Shown here piece after piece: positions 40,483 to 49,699 of a DNA stretch of 64,000 nucleotides (positions within the stretch are counted from its first letter, which is position 1; the number at the start of each line of letters is the position of its first letter). Source of the DNA: Varanus komodoensis (taxonomy: Eukaryota; Chordata; Lepidosauria; Squamata; Varanidae); NCBI RefSeq assembly GCF_004798865.1, contig NW_025335268.1, positions 57,284,936 to 57,348,935 of the forward strand. The letters run 5' to 3'. Made by a program: the position numbers and the translations under genes. The notes below the pieces were generated by a model, which saw only the letters and a list, made by a program, of their open reading frames with translations, did no database searches and was not told the DNA's origin.

Positions 40483-41580
40483 CAAATCCCTGCATCCACT
40501 TTAGGGTTTTAAAAAGATATAACTAGAAAATAGTTTTGGAACAATGTATCATCTGTAGAATATTGTTATGGAACAAAAATGAATGATAGCTATAAGTGTT
40601 AAACTCATTATTGGATGACCGTGTAGGCAGTCCATGTATGTATAAAGTTCACCATAGTTCATCTGATGCATGAAATGCTATCCTGTATTAGCAAACGGTA
40701 TATATCCACATTCCTCTTATATATATCTCATAGACATATACACACAAGGAATAAATTGTAATCACACTGCAGCATTGGAAGCTTTTATGTGTAGACAATA
40801 GGAGAACAGTGACTGATTCACAAAAACCGTTTAATAGGACAATCCTCACTTTTTAATTATGCTGTGCCGATGTATCACCTGCAGCGTAAAAGAAACCCAG
40901 CGTTGTGATCAGGTGCAATTCAAATAGAATCAAATTTGCTGATAAATTCTACTTCAGCCATTTCAGGCTGGGACTTCTGAACATGTAAGCAGTCAATATT
41001 TGCTTCTAAATGCTAAACAACCCTCCAGTCAGGAAGGCTTGAGAGTTTACAAGGTAAAAACAAAACCTAGCAAAATTACCCTATGCGGATTTTCTTTTCC
41101 CAAAAGTGCCTTTGATATTTGCATATAACTGGAGGCTGCTCTGACATGGAAAGGCAGAAATATTGCATCTGGTGCTAATGTTATTCTGCTCAGGTATCCC
41201 TGCAGCTCAGAACTGTGTGTCTTTTTTACTGCAACTAGATTGACGTCAATTCTAGTCCAAGAGTTAACCAGAACAAAACCAAAATGCTCTTCCCATTTAG
41301 GATTACTCTTTCCCAGAAATGATTGGCAAGCTGAGAGAGATGTCTTGTCCTGGCTTATGCACAAAATAATTTGCATTGTTATTTATGTGTCTATAAAGGT
41401 AGTCAGACATATTGGTTGGCAGTAGCAGGAAGCTTTTCTTAAAGTGAACAGCCTTTTGATCCATTATTGAAAATAAGGAGCAATTTTAGTATTCAACATG
41501 ATTGGAAAATGGGTTAAAATGTAACTGCCTTTAGGAAACTGTGTGCGAATACTGATGTGGAACTGAAATCCTTAGAGGAA
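40483..41580. other. Intergenic, nothing recognised
   Basis: AT-rich unique-looking sequence. Confidence 0.45.
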
Positions 41581-41582
41581 GA

Positions 41583-41660
41583 GATGGTGTACTCTAGTCT
41601 TCCCCAACTGGGAGCTCTCCAGGTATTTTGGACTACAGGTTCCAGCAGCCTCAGGACATC
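41583..41660. mobile_element. Half palindromic MITE
   Basis: 'cttccccaactgggagctctccaggtattttggactacaggttccagc' is one arm of the palindromic MITE family. Confidence 0.6.
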
Positions 41661-41734
41661 AGGAAAAGCACCAGCCTGCCCTCTCTCTGCAGAAAGTTGC
41701 AGCCCCTGGGAGCTGCCAGGCTTTCTCACTCATC

Positions 41735-41928
41735 CCCATCACATGCTTCTTTGATGATGGTGGGACCAAGAGAAGGGCTTCTCCTGAAGATCTTAAAGGT
41801 GAGCAGAACATGGACTCTCCAGCTGCCTGGTCCCAAGCCACATGGGGTGTTAAAAGCTAAGATCAACACTGGGATTTGTGCGCTGAAACAGACCAGTAGC
41901 CCATGCTGCTAGTGCGGCAGGACATGAG
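41735..41928 (-). mobile_element. L2/CR1-like LINE fragment
   Basis: 'agaagggcttctcctgaagatctt', 'ctggtcccaagccacatggggtgttaaaagctaagatcaacactgggatttg' and 'gaaacagaccagtagcccatg' parallel the complement of the LINE ORF region seen at 32100-32270. Confidence 0.6.
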
Positions 41929-42043
41929 TCAGTGTGCCTTCCCTCCCTCATATGGCTGCCTAATTAGAGACGGCGAACACCCCTCTGCTCAATTCAGGTC
42001 TGAGTCAGCAATGATTAATTTCCCTGGAGCACACTAAAAGATG

Positions 42044-42045
<2 letters not shown>

Positions 42046-42082
<37 letters not shown>
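42046..42082. repeat. (GAT)12 microsatellite
   Basis: An uninterrupted GAT/ATG trinucleotide run of about 37 bases. Confidence 0.95.
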
Positions 42083-42990
42083 CCGCCTTTATTTCCGATG
42101 ATCAGACTCCACCATTTTCCTGCAGGTCCTGCCAGTAATAACCCATTTGCAAATCTTTGTTATTGGCTCATAGCTGTTCATGCGCAGGACATAACAAACC
42201 GAATGTATCTTTGAAACAAAGGTTCACCAGCTCATCAAATAAAGATCCACAAAATGTTAAGAGTACAGAGTAACTTCTGAACATGCAGGGTGCAGGGTCA
42301 TGTCAGAAACACAGGGCATTGAAGGTATTGTTTTGGAATCATTTGACAAAAGGATTGCCGTACCTGGACTTTAATGGCAGATTTTTAAATAAAAAGATGA
42401 ATACTGGCTGCCCATTCTGTGCCAACACCCACCCACTCCATTCACCCCTGTTGCCGTAACAGAAGATAAGATACTATGGTGTAGGCTGTTGTTAGGACTG
42501 GGCCTGAATCGATTTCTCTGGAGTTCTGAGTGTGCGTTGATGCCAACAGTGGGTTTCTCACTCAAGGTACAATTTTCAAGAAGCATTGCAGATGGGGAGG
42601 GAAGAGTTAACCCAACACTCTCCACATGCTGGGCTATCCTTCCCACCATGCCAATCAGAATGGAATTAAATTGTGGGAGGAAGCTTCCACTGTTGTCCAT
42701 GGAAGCTTTTCTTCCAACCTGATTTGCAAGTTGCATGATGGGGGATGGGGGGGGGAGTGGTTTCCCCTAAGAGGGAGACAAGGAGAGAAGGAGGGGAGAG
42801 CCATGGGGAAAGGACAGTGAGAGGGAGGAAAATAATTCTTATTGCAGGGAAACTACTGATTTGGAGCAATATGGGTTATGGTGTGAATTAAAGAGTTTAT
42901 TTTAACTGTGATGCATGAACATTTAATTGGATGACTTTGCCTTCTGTGTAATTTAAATAAATCCTAGTAATTATTTCTCAAATTGCGTTT
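42083..42990. other. Intergenic, nothing recognised
   Basis: It includes a G-rich patch at about 42738-42760 (gggggatggggggggga). Confidence 0.45.
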
Positions 42991-43019
42991 AATCAAAATT
43001 AACATATGGTTTTTTAATG

Positions 43020-43218
43020 CAGTGTGGCATCCTGTGGGACCAGGCCCTGAAACTTTTCAGTGCCAGCAGCATCCTTGTTGCTGTGCCTGCCTTTATTTGA
43101 AGTGCTATTTTAATATTTTGATATTTTCATTATATTTGTTTTGGATTTGTTATGATAGTGGACCACCCTGAAGGCATGTGTCAGTTGGGCAGGACATAAA
43201 TGCAATAAAGATATATAT
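43020..43218 (+). mobile_element. LINE 3'-tail fragment, weak
   Basis: 'ttttgatattttcattatatttgttttggatttgttatgatagtggaccaccctgaaggca...gggcaggacataaatgcaataaag' follows the LINE 3' UTR pattern (gtaaaccgccctgag...ataaatgcaataaa). Confidence 0.45.
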
Positions 43219-43572
43219 GCAACAGAGTTTAGAAAGTCTCATACTTTAATTTTACAAATTTTATGCTTAACAGACACAGATGGGAGCCTAGAGAAAAGCA
43301 GCTTGGTTATTATACCAGCCCCCTAGCACTTGGAGTACAGTTCCATGAGGCCTAGAGAAAAAGATGGGAAAAAATAGGGTTTTCCATAAAAGAATTTTAA
43401 GGAAACAGGTACTATGAAAAGGCAGTGGATAACACTAGGAGAACTTGGGTGTTGGTGCCAATGGTAAACTAGGGGAGTGGATGGATACAGAAGCAAGGGG
43501 ATATAAAAAGAGCATAAAGTAGGTATAATTATTTGGCTTTAGATTATGAACCATTATGGTGTTCACTGGGTG

Positions 43573-43692
43573 ACTTTGGGCCTGTCACAGACTCCCAGCC
43601 CAGTTCACATCACAAAGGTGATGCTGAAAGGATAAATTGGAGCTCTGCAAGTCACCTTGGGTTCCTCACAAGAGGAAAAAAGATAGGGTGTA
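43573..43692 (+). mobile_element. tRNA-derived SINE, middle part only
   Basis: 'ttcactgggtgactttgggcctgtcacagactcccagccca' followed by 'ggataaattgg' matches the body of the SINE at 44712-44940. Confidence 0.6.
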
Positions 43693-43730
43693 ACTGCAAT
43701 GTACTAATGCTAATAATGCTACTACTATTG

Positions 43731-43733
<3 letters not shown>

Positions 43734-43790
<57 letters not shown>
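43734..43790. repeat. Compound (CTG)8(CTA)11 microsatellite
   Basis: Eight CTG units (43734-43757) run directly into eleven CTA units (43758-43790). In one frame this gives an artefactual poly-Leu run. Confidence 0.95.
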
Positions 43791-44711
43791 GGACCTGCAA
43801 AAACATCACTTCCTGGATACTTGCACCTAGTTAGTGGGTCCCTCCCAGTGTGAATTTATTGTCCCCTCTAGTGTATGGGTGTCTTATGGACATAATGTGA
43901 GCACGGGCAGCTTCCAAGAATGCTAGGGAATTGCTGTCCATCATTTCCCCACTGATTTTGTATTTTCGCTTGTATCTTTCCTTCTTTCCTTCCTAAGCTG
44001 AGCCATCTTAGATATGGTGGGAGTTCTGCCAGCACAGCACTGTATAAATCTGGTAGGGATGAACAGACTTTTTCAAATCCATTCCATCTGTATTCTGTGC
44101 GTTGTCAAGCATCTTGTATTCTATTGTCCATGCACTGACAGAGTCAGATTTTTTTTCAGTTTCCTAAACCTATTCATGCTTACTTGCACAGATGTGCTCT
44201 TCTAAAAATGCAGAAATCCTCCCACCCCTAAATGTGCATTTTTGTGCTTCAGCTTGTGGAGGAAATGCTAAAAACACAATTCTGAGGTTTTAAAAAAACT
44301 CTACAAATAAATTTACATAAAATTCCTGAAAGTTAAAAAACCAATCCACTAGTCCACAGAATCTGTGCAACTCAGGAAAAGCCAGTCTGCTGCAGAATCC
44401 ATGGGCTGAAGTCATAGAAATCCATTTGACTCCACAGCAAATTTCTCTGACATCCCTGATCGCTCAACCCTAATTTACGGCATAATATGAATATAGGATT
44501 GTTCTGCCCATGTTCTAACATCTTAACACCAAATGAGCATTCAAGAAGCATGTGATGCCTCCAAGGGAAAGATTATAAGAAGGAAAGAATTTTAAAAAAT
44601 TAAAAAATAAGGATATCACCTTTGGTTGGTTGATGTGCATTTTATTCTTGATTCCATAACTGTCAGGGCACGGCAAAATAATTTTGTTTAGGAATGGTGG
44701 AGAAGGATGGT
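43791..44711. other. Intergenic, nothing recognised
   Basis: Unique-looking sequence between the microsatellite and the SINE. Confidence 0.45.
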
Positions 44712-44942
44712 ATTAGACAGTGTGGCATAGAGGTTAGAATGTGGGGTGGGACTTGAAAGTCCTAGGTTTCAGCCTCCGTGTGCCCATAAAACTCACTGGG
44801 TAACTTTGAGCCAGTCACTGACTCTCAGCCTAAGCTGCCTCACAGGCTTGTTGTGAGAATAAAATAGAGAGGAAGAGGAGGAGGAGGAGGAGGATTATGT
44901 AAACTGCCCTGAATACCTTGCAAGAAAAAGGCAGGACATTTT
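44712..44942 (+). mobile_element. tRNA-derived SINE, near full length
   Basis: It starts 'agtgtggcatagaggttagaatg', an A-box-like stretch, followed by 'ggtttcagcc' as a decayed B box (the RNA polymerase III promoter of a tRNA head). The body reads 'aactcactgggtaactttgagccagtcactgactctcagccta' and 'ctcacaggcttgttgtgagaataaaatagagagga', then a (GAG)n run and a tail 'gtaaactgccctgaataccttgcaagaaaaaggcagg' that resembles the LINE 3' tail. The partial copies at 19032-19170, 43573-43692 and 52060-52600 are the same family. Confidence 0.8.
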
Positions 44943-45240
44943 TTAAAAAAATAATAAGCAATCATCAAAGACATTAACTTTCCATCATAAGCAATTGCAA
45001 ATCTGGTTGTGAAATTACCCAAATTTCATAAAAGATTGCTGGATGTTGTCATTTCTGTGATGCTACCTTTCATGAAGTGCAAGTGGTATTTGCTGTAGGG
45101 CCCTGCTCAGGCACACATGCACATCATCTGATGTCAAATGATGGCTTCCTTGAATGAAACAGCTTTCCTGCATAAAACACCACACAGAGATTTCCTATCA
45201 CTCCATACTTTTTAAAATAGAAATTGTTCTCAAGTCTTCA

Positions 45241-45758
45241 CTAATCATGCAATGGAAGCTCATGCCTTTTGTTTCCTTGTTCAGATGTATAGTTCACCCA
45301 GTCCCAAAACCTTTTGATCCTTACAACTTTCACTGACAAATGGTCTGGTGTGTTTTGCCACAGATCATGGAGGTAACAAAGGACAGCATCGATATTAAAC
45401 GCTGGCCATAATTCGCCCTCACTACCATCTAGCAGCACAGCAGTGCTTTTGAAAACCTCTCCTGCCTTAAGAAGATTCTCAATCCTGGCAGGGACACATT
45501 TGTTCATTTGTTTAGCAGCATGAAGTAGGAAAGGGACAGCCAATATAGTCACCTTTCCTTCATCTCTTCTCGTAACAGCTGATTGGCATTCTGTGGAACT
45601 CTCACAGCAAAACTTGCATGTGTCCTCATAGCTTTGAACATGTCAGGAACAATGTGCTCAAGGCAGTTACTGAATCCAGTGCCCTTTCTCCAAGTGCAGT
45701 TCAAAGTGTAGATTTGTGCCTGGAACTCATATTCAGAGGATTGACAATGGATGAGCAC
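45241..45758 (-). pseudogene. Unidentified coding-like patch, two adjoining frames
   Basis: Two open frames meet at 45549-45552 on the - strand, one of about 69 codons (45549-45758) and one of about 103 codons (45241-45552). Their composition is protein-like rather than repeat-like (for example ANQLLREEMKER in the first, WQNTPDHLSVKVVRIKRFWD in the second). I do not recognise a family. No convincing splice sites, start codon or poly-A tract are visible. It could be an old retrocopy of a host gene, an exon of something unknown, or a mobile-element remnant. Confidence 0.3.
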
Positions 45759-45829
45759 ATTTTAACTCAGTTCCCAGGTTTTGTTGACATTAGTCAGTTT
45801 GCTGATGAGTAAATATGTTTTCCCAATTT

Positions 45830-46860
45830 TCATGTTGCTGGAATACTCTGCTCTTTTCTTTGAGCCCCTGCTATTGGAAGATGCAAGTGTTAGATGATGT
45901 TAACCTAAAAGGAATCTGAAAAAAATGATCAAACCTAGATCAATAGATATTGATCTATGTGCCATATACTTTCTAAACTCATAAAAACACATTAAGAAAG
46001 CTTTAGTGTATTGCAGTATTGAAATGCAAACAATAGTGATTTAAGATTTGCCTTCCAGATAAATAGTAAATACTGCAGGGATGATATATGTTGATGCATG
46101 TTGTGAGACATCATAATATTAAAGTATTGGTTTGTTAACTTTGGAGCAGATGTGCAAGTCCCTCCAAGCTGGTATGTAATACTCACCTGCTGCTTCCAGC
46201 AAAAAATCATTTCTATAAGTAAATTGGTTATATCACAATGTGGCTTAACGCAAGCAAGCAGCAAGCTGTGCACAAGCCTTGGTCTGAAGAATCAATCAGA
46301 CAGAGACAAAAAAAGGCACTCAGGATCTGTGGATTGTCACAGAATTCAATTTATTATGAACTTGCACAGGCGTCTCAGAAAAGAAGCCTTAACGAAATTT
46401 GGAGCGAACCAAGGACAAATGGGAACAGGGATTTTATCCCATGCTAACCATGAAATGAATGGGGTTTATTTTTACTATTGCACATTTCAATGAATTGCAT
46501 GTAGGAAAAATTCCCAGTGCCCTGCAGCCATCATCTGAGAATTAGAACCCATCAGACATCACTTCTTCTGTTAAGATGTTTTTATCTGATATGTTAAACT
46601 CTCTGACCTAAGAATAAAGAGGAAACCTTTTGAGGACTGCTGTGGTAATCTTAGATTTTAGTGTGCTTGTTTTGAATTCTATGAAAACAAATTATTGAAT
46701 AGAAAGAAAACAAACACAATGATATATTTCACACACTAGCTTTATGACATAGTTCTTCTGCATAACTAATTTTATTTAAGATGGATGTACCCAATAAATA
46801 TTTTCAAGTAAAGAAAGGTTTGGTTTATCAAGTTCTTAAAGGATATTAATCAGCTTGAGA
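45830..46860. other. Intergenic, nothing recognised
   Basis: AT-rich sequence. A T-rich TTTATT at 46766-46771 could serve as a distal GPR6 polyadenylation signal on the - strand. Confidence 0.4.
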
Positions 46861-46879
46861 CACAGAATAAAAAAAATGC

Positions 46880-47330
46880 AATGAATTTGTTTATTTTTGT
46901 ACAAAATGTCATAATTTATCAATACTGTGCAGCAAAATATATTATCACTCACATCCAAAATAACCAGACAACCTTTCATTTCCTTTCACTCTCTTTCTGC
47001 CCTTTAAAAAATGGCAACACTGTTTTGGCAGTTCAGCAGCTAAAAATAAAGTGCTATAATTACGTAGTCTTGGAATGCCTCCACTTTACAAATGTGATGT
47101 ACAATCTTGCACACAGCCACACTGGGTTTTGTTTGTTTAGTTTCACAGAACCAAAAGCTCCAGACCTTTTCACATTCTTGAGATAGACATACAAAAAGTG
47201 CTGTTTAATGTTTAAACATCCCCCCCACCCCAACAATTTCACAACACGGATCTGGTTCATACCAGGCACTGTAATTCACAGAAGTTGAAGATTGTCACTT
47301 TGTGCAAAACTACACAGAGGAGGAAGTCAC
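46880..47330 (-). other. GPR6: GPR6 3' untranslated region (approximate)
   Basis: The sequence after the GPR6 stop codon runs to a candidate AATAAA on the - strand (46890-46895). It holds no recognisable repeat. The end is inferred from that signal alone. Confidence 0.45.
46890..46895 (-). promoter_or_regulatory. Candidate GPR6 polyadenylation signal
   Basis: TTTATT on the + strand, that is AATAAA on the - strand, about 435 bases after the GPR6 stop. An alternative lies at about 46766. Confidence 0.4.
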
Positions 47331-48314
47331 TTAGACATCACTAGGGGATCTTGAACGAAAGGACACTTTAGACTGAAAACAGCCACAAAAGAGAACCCAC
47401 ATGGACCTCTGAATTTCTTGGTTTCTATAGGCATAAATTATAGGATTGATCATGGAGTTGTAAGTAGCAGGCAGAAGTGTGGCATAAGTGTACACAGCAG
47501 GGTAGTTAGAATCTCCAACTACACAGTAGATAGCAAAAGGCAACCAACTGGCTCCAAAGGTCCCAAGGATAATCGCGAGTGTAGAAACTCCTTTTTTGGT
47601 TGCAACATAGTGAGATGCTGTCAGGAAATGCTGCTGGAGTGCTATCTGGTGTGCATGTCTGCAAACTATTTTGCAGATTTTAATGTACAGGTGGAGCATG
47701 AGGATAAAGATGAAAAAGAAGGAAGCAGAGAGCAAAGCCACATTACTTTTGGTCAAGGGTCTGACAATACTGCACAATGAGTAATCTTCGAGACAGTTCC
47801 AGCCTAAGACAGGCAAAAGTCCTAAGCAGAGGGAAACCCCCCAGGTGATGATCAGCATCACATGAATACAGAGCACAGTCTTCTCAGAATAGTAAGTCAG
47901 TGCGTTGTATAGGGAAAGGTAACGGTCAACTGTGATAGCTAATAAGCTACTCACAGAGGCAGTAAAAGAGGCAACTAGGAAGCCAACTGTAATAAGGCTG
48001 ATGGTTTCTGACTGGATCACATATTGGAAAACAAAATTGAGGATTAGGCCAACTCCAGCCAGGAGGTCTGCTGTGGCCAAGCTCCCAATCAGCACAAACA
48101 TGGGGGTTCTTAGGTTGGGAGTGTAGAATATGATGGCCACCACTATGGCATTTTCACAGGCAATGACGGTCCCAGAGATGCACAGCATAATATCCCAAGG
48201 GTTGATGATAAAGATTGGGAGCTTGGAGGAAAGCTGCAGAGAAGAGTTGCTACTGCTGGTTTGAATCCAGGGGATAGGGCCCCCAGAGTTGTTCACGGCG
48301 ATGCTTTCATTCAT
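47331..48314 (-). CDS. GPR6: GPR6, class A orphan/lysophospholipid-like GPCR, complete CDS
   Basis: GPR6 is a plasma-membrane receptor with high constitutive coupling to Gs and cAMP, closely related to GPR3 and GPR12. The 327-residue frame (human 362 as I recall, with a longer N terminus) starts MNESIAVNNSGG at 48314, the first Met after a strong splice acceptor, and carries N-glycosylation sites at N2, N8 and N23. TM1 has GTVIACENAIVVAII, TM2 LATADLLAGVG (D2.50), TM3 ends in DRYLSLYNALTYYS (DRY), TM6 has GASWLPFAIY (Trp 6.48), and TM7 NSMINPIIYAYRN (NPxxY). The C tail has CGCF (likely palmitoylation) and ends SRSPSDV. Phrases such as GSLATADLLAG, FVFQY, SETISLITVGFLVASF and GASWLPFAIYCVVG match GPR6 better than GPR3 or GPR12. 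The coding region is a single exon, as in other vertebrates. It converges with WASF1. Confidence 0.95.
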   Translation of the reverse strand: MNESIAVNNSGGPIPWIQTSSSNSSLQLSSKLPIFIINPWDIMLCISGTVIACENAIVVAIIFYTPNLRTPMFVLIGSLATADLLAGVGLILNFVFQYVIQSETISLITVGFLVASFTASVSSLLAITVDRYLSLYNALTYYSEKTVLCIHVMLIITWGVSLCLGLLPVLGWNCLEDYSLCSIVRPLTKSNVALLSASFFFIFILMLHLYIKICKIVCRHAHQIALQQHFLTASHYVATKKGVSTLAIILGTFGASWLPFAIYCVVGDSNYPAVYTYATLLPATYNSMINPIIYAYRNQEIQRSMWVLFCGCFQSKVSFRSRSPSDV

Positions 48315-48338
48315 TTCTGCCACAGCCAGGAGTGCCAC
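48315..48338 (-). other. GPR6: GPR6 5' UTR part of the coding exon
   Basis: 24 bases between the predicted acceptor (AG at 48339-48340 on the - strand) and the ATG. The context before the ATG is GGCAGAAATGA, with A at -3, an acceptable Kozak match. Confidence 0.65.
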
Positions 48339-48837
48339 CTGTAAGGGGAAGACAAAAGGAGACACGGCTGTTAAAGGAAGGCAAAGTCCGCTTCTGCCCC
48401 CCGCGCCCCAGCCTCGGCAAACAACTCCGAACTGAGAGGGGAACCCCGAAAAGCGGCGGCCGCGAAGCGAGAGCAGGAGCCGAAGGCAGGCAAGCAGCGC
48501 GGAGAGGAAGGAAGGAAGGAAGGCATCTCGAGGCAAGGAGCGGTGGGCTCTGCGCAGCGCGCCCAGGCAGGGACGAGCGGGAAGGAACAGCACCAACCCG
48601 TGGAGCGGGGCTGGCAACAGCGGCTGCCGACGCGGAAGCCGACGGGCGCTGTCCGAGGTGCTGCACCTAAAGTTCCCCTGCCCGCTTCGGGAGCCGAGAG
48701 CGCGGCCCCGGGGCAGCCGAGCGAGCCGCTCGAGCAGCCGGGAAGGAGCCGCTGCGCGCGCTCGCGCCTCCCGTCCAGCCCGCCGCAGCCGGCCGCGACT
48801 CCCGCCACACACGCCCGGAGAGGCCACTGGGTCTTAC
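48339..48837 (-). other. GPR6: Predicted GPR6 5' UTR intron (499 bp)
   Basis: The 3' end on the - strand is a strong pyrimidine tract (CCTTTTGTCTTCCCCTTACAG). The best matching donor upstream is CCCT/GTAAGACC, with GT at 48837-48836. A non-coding first exon spliced to a single coding exon is known for this receptor group. The intron lies inside the CpG island and is not supported by transcripts here. Confidence 0.5.
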
Positions 48838-49665
48838 AGGGTGTCAAGGCTGGACGGGGCTTCTCATGGGTGCTGCTTCCACCGAGGCTCGCTCGCCGCC
48901 GCCGCCGCCGCCCGTTCCGTCGCGTGGCGAGAGCCGCGTCCCCCTCTTTGCCTTTGGCGGGCAGGAGGAGCCGAGAGCAGAGGCGGGCGCAGGCGGCTGC
49001 AGAGTCCGGCGTGCGTCTCCGGAGTGAGGGAGAAAGAGCGGGAGGCTCCGAGACCGCTCCGAGCGGCAGTGACGCAAATGGCAGAGGCGAGGGCAGAGCG
49101 CAAAGCCCCGCCGGCACGCACATGGAGCCTTCTTGGCCTCCGAGGGGGAGGAGCCCCCGGCCGCGCGGGGAGCGCGCGGGGTACGCGTGCGGCGGCCCTA
49201 AAACGCCGGCGCCTGCCGCAGAGCAGGCGCGGGGAGGCGGCCCGGGGCGAGCCAAGGAGGACTGGAGCGAGGCGGCGCCGGGTGGCGTTGCGCAGGGAGG
49301 GGGCGCTCCACGCCGCTCGGGAGGGCGCCGAGGGAAAGGGCAGCGGCGCGGAGGGACACGTGGCCTCGGCGGCAGCAGAAGCGCGGCGCCGCGGGGGACA
49401 AAGCGAGGGGAGCCGTGTGGGGGAGGGGGCTTGCGGGGCTGTCCTGGGGAGGGAGTCCGCAGCAGAGGGAAGGGGCGAGGGCGATGCCACCTCCCTCCCG
49501 CGGGCCCTTGGCGTCCCGACGCGCCCCACGAGCTGCTGGTCTTTGAAATGGCTCCCCAGAACCCACTCATTCCTCGGGGCAAAGTCTGCTTTGCGGCCGG
49601 GTCACAGGGGACATCGGGCCGAGAGGAGGTGAAGCCAGGCTTCCAGGCAACTCGGTGTGTGACAC
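48380..49665. promoter_or_regulatory. CpG island, GPR6 promoter and first exon region
   Basis: About 1.3 kb of dense CpG (for example 48600-48800 and 49130-49480) in an otherwise AT-rich window, directly upstream of GPR6 on the - strand. It includes GC-box-like ggggcggg/gaggggcgag words and a TGACGCAA word at 49070-49077 of the CRE/ATF-C/EBP type. The exact transcription start cannot be read. An unmethylated island fits a neuronal receptor promoter. There is no sign of a second gene facing the other way. Confidence 0.85.
48503..48524. repeat. (GGAA)n microsatellite in the CpG island
   Basis: Short 'aggaaggaaggaaggaagg' run within the predicted GPR6 5' intron. Confidence 0.8.
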
Positions 49666-49699
49666 ACGCGCTTTCAGACATGTGCTGCCACATTCACAG

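Noticed and set aside
42046-43790. CRISPR-like regular repeats
   Set aside because: These are trinucleotide microsatellites without spacers, in a vertebrate genome.
44712-44800. Possible tRNA gene from A-box and B-box-like words
   Set aside because: No cloverleaf is evident and the sequence continues as a SINE with a LINE-like tail.
48315-48827. In-frame 171-codon N-terminal extension of GPR6
   Set aside because: It crosses a strong splice acceptor, is low-complexity Arg/Ala/Leu/Pro sequence from the CpG island, and has no match to known GPR6 N termini as I recall them.
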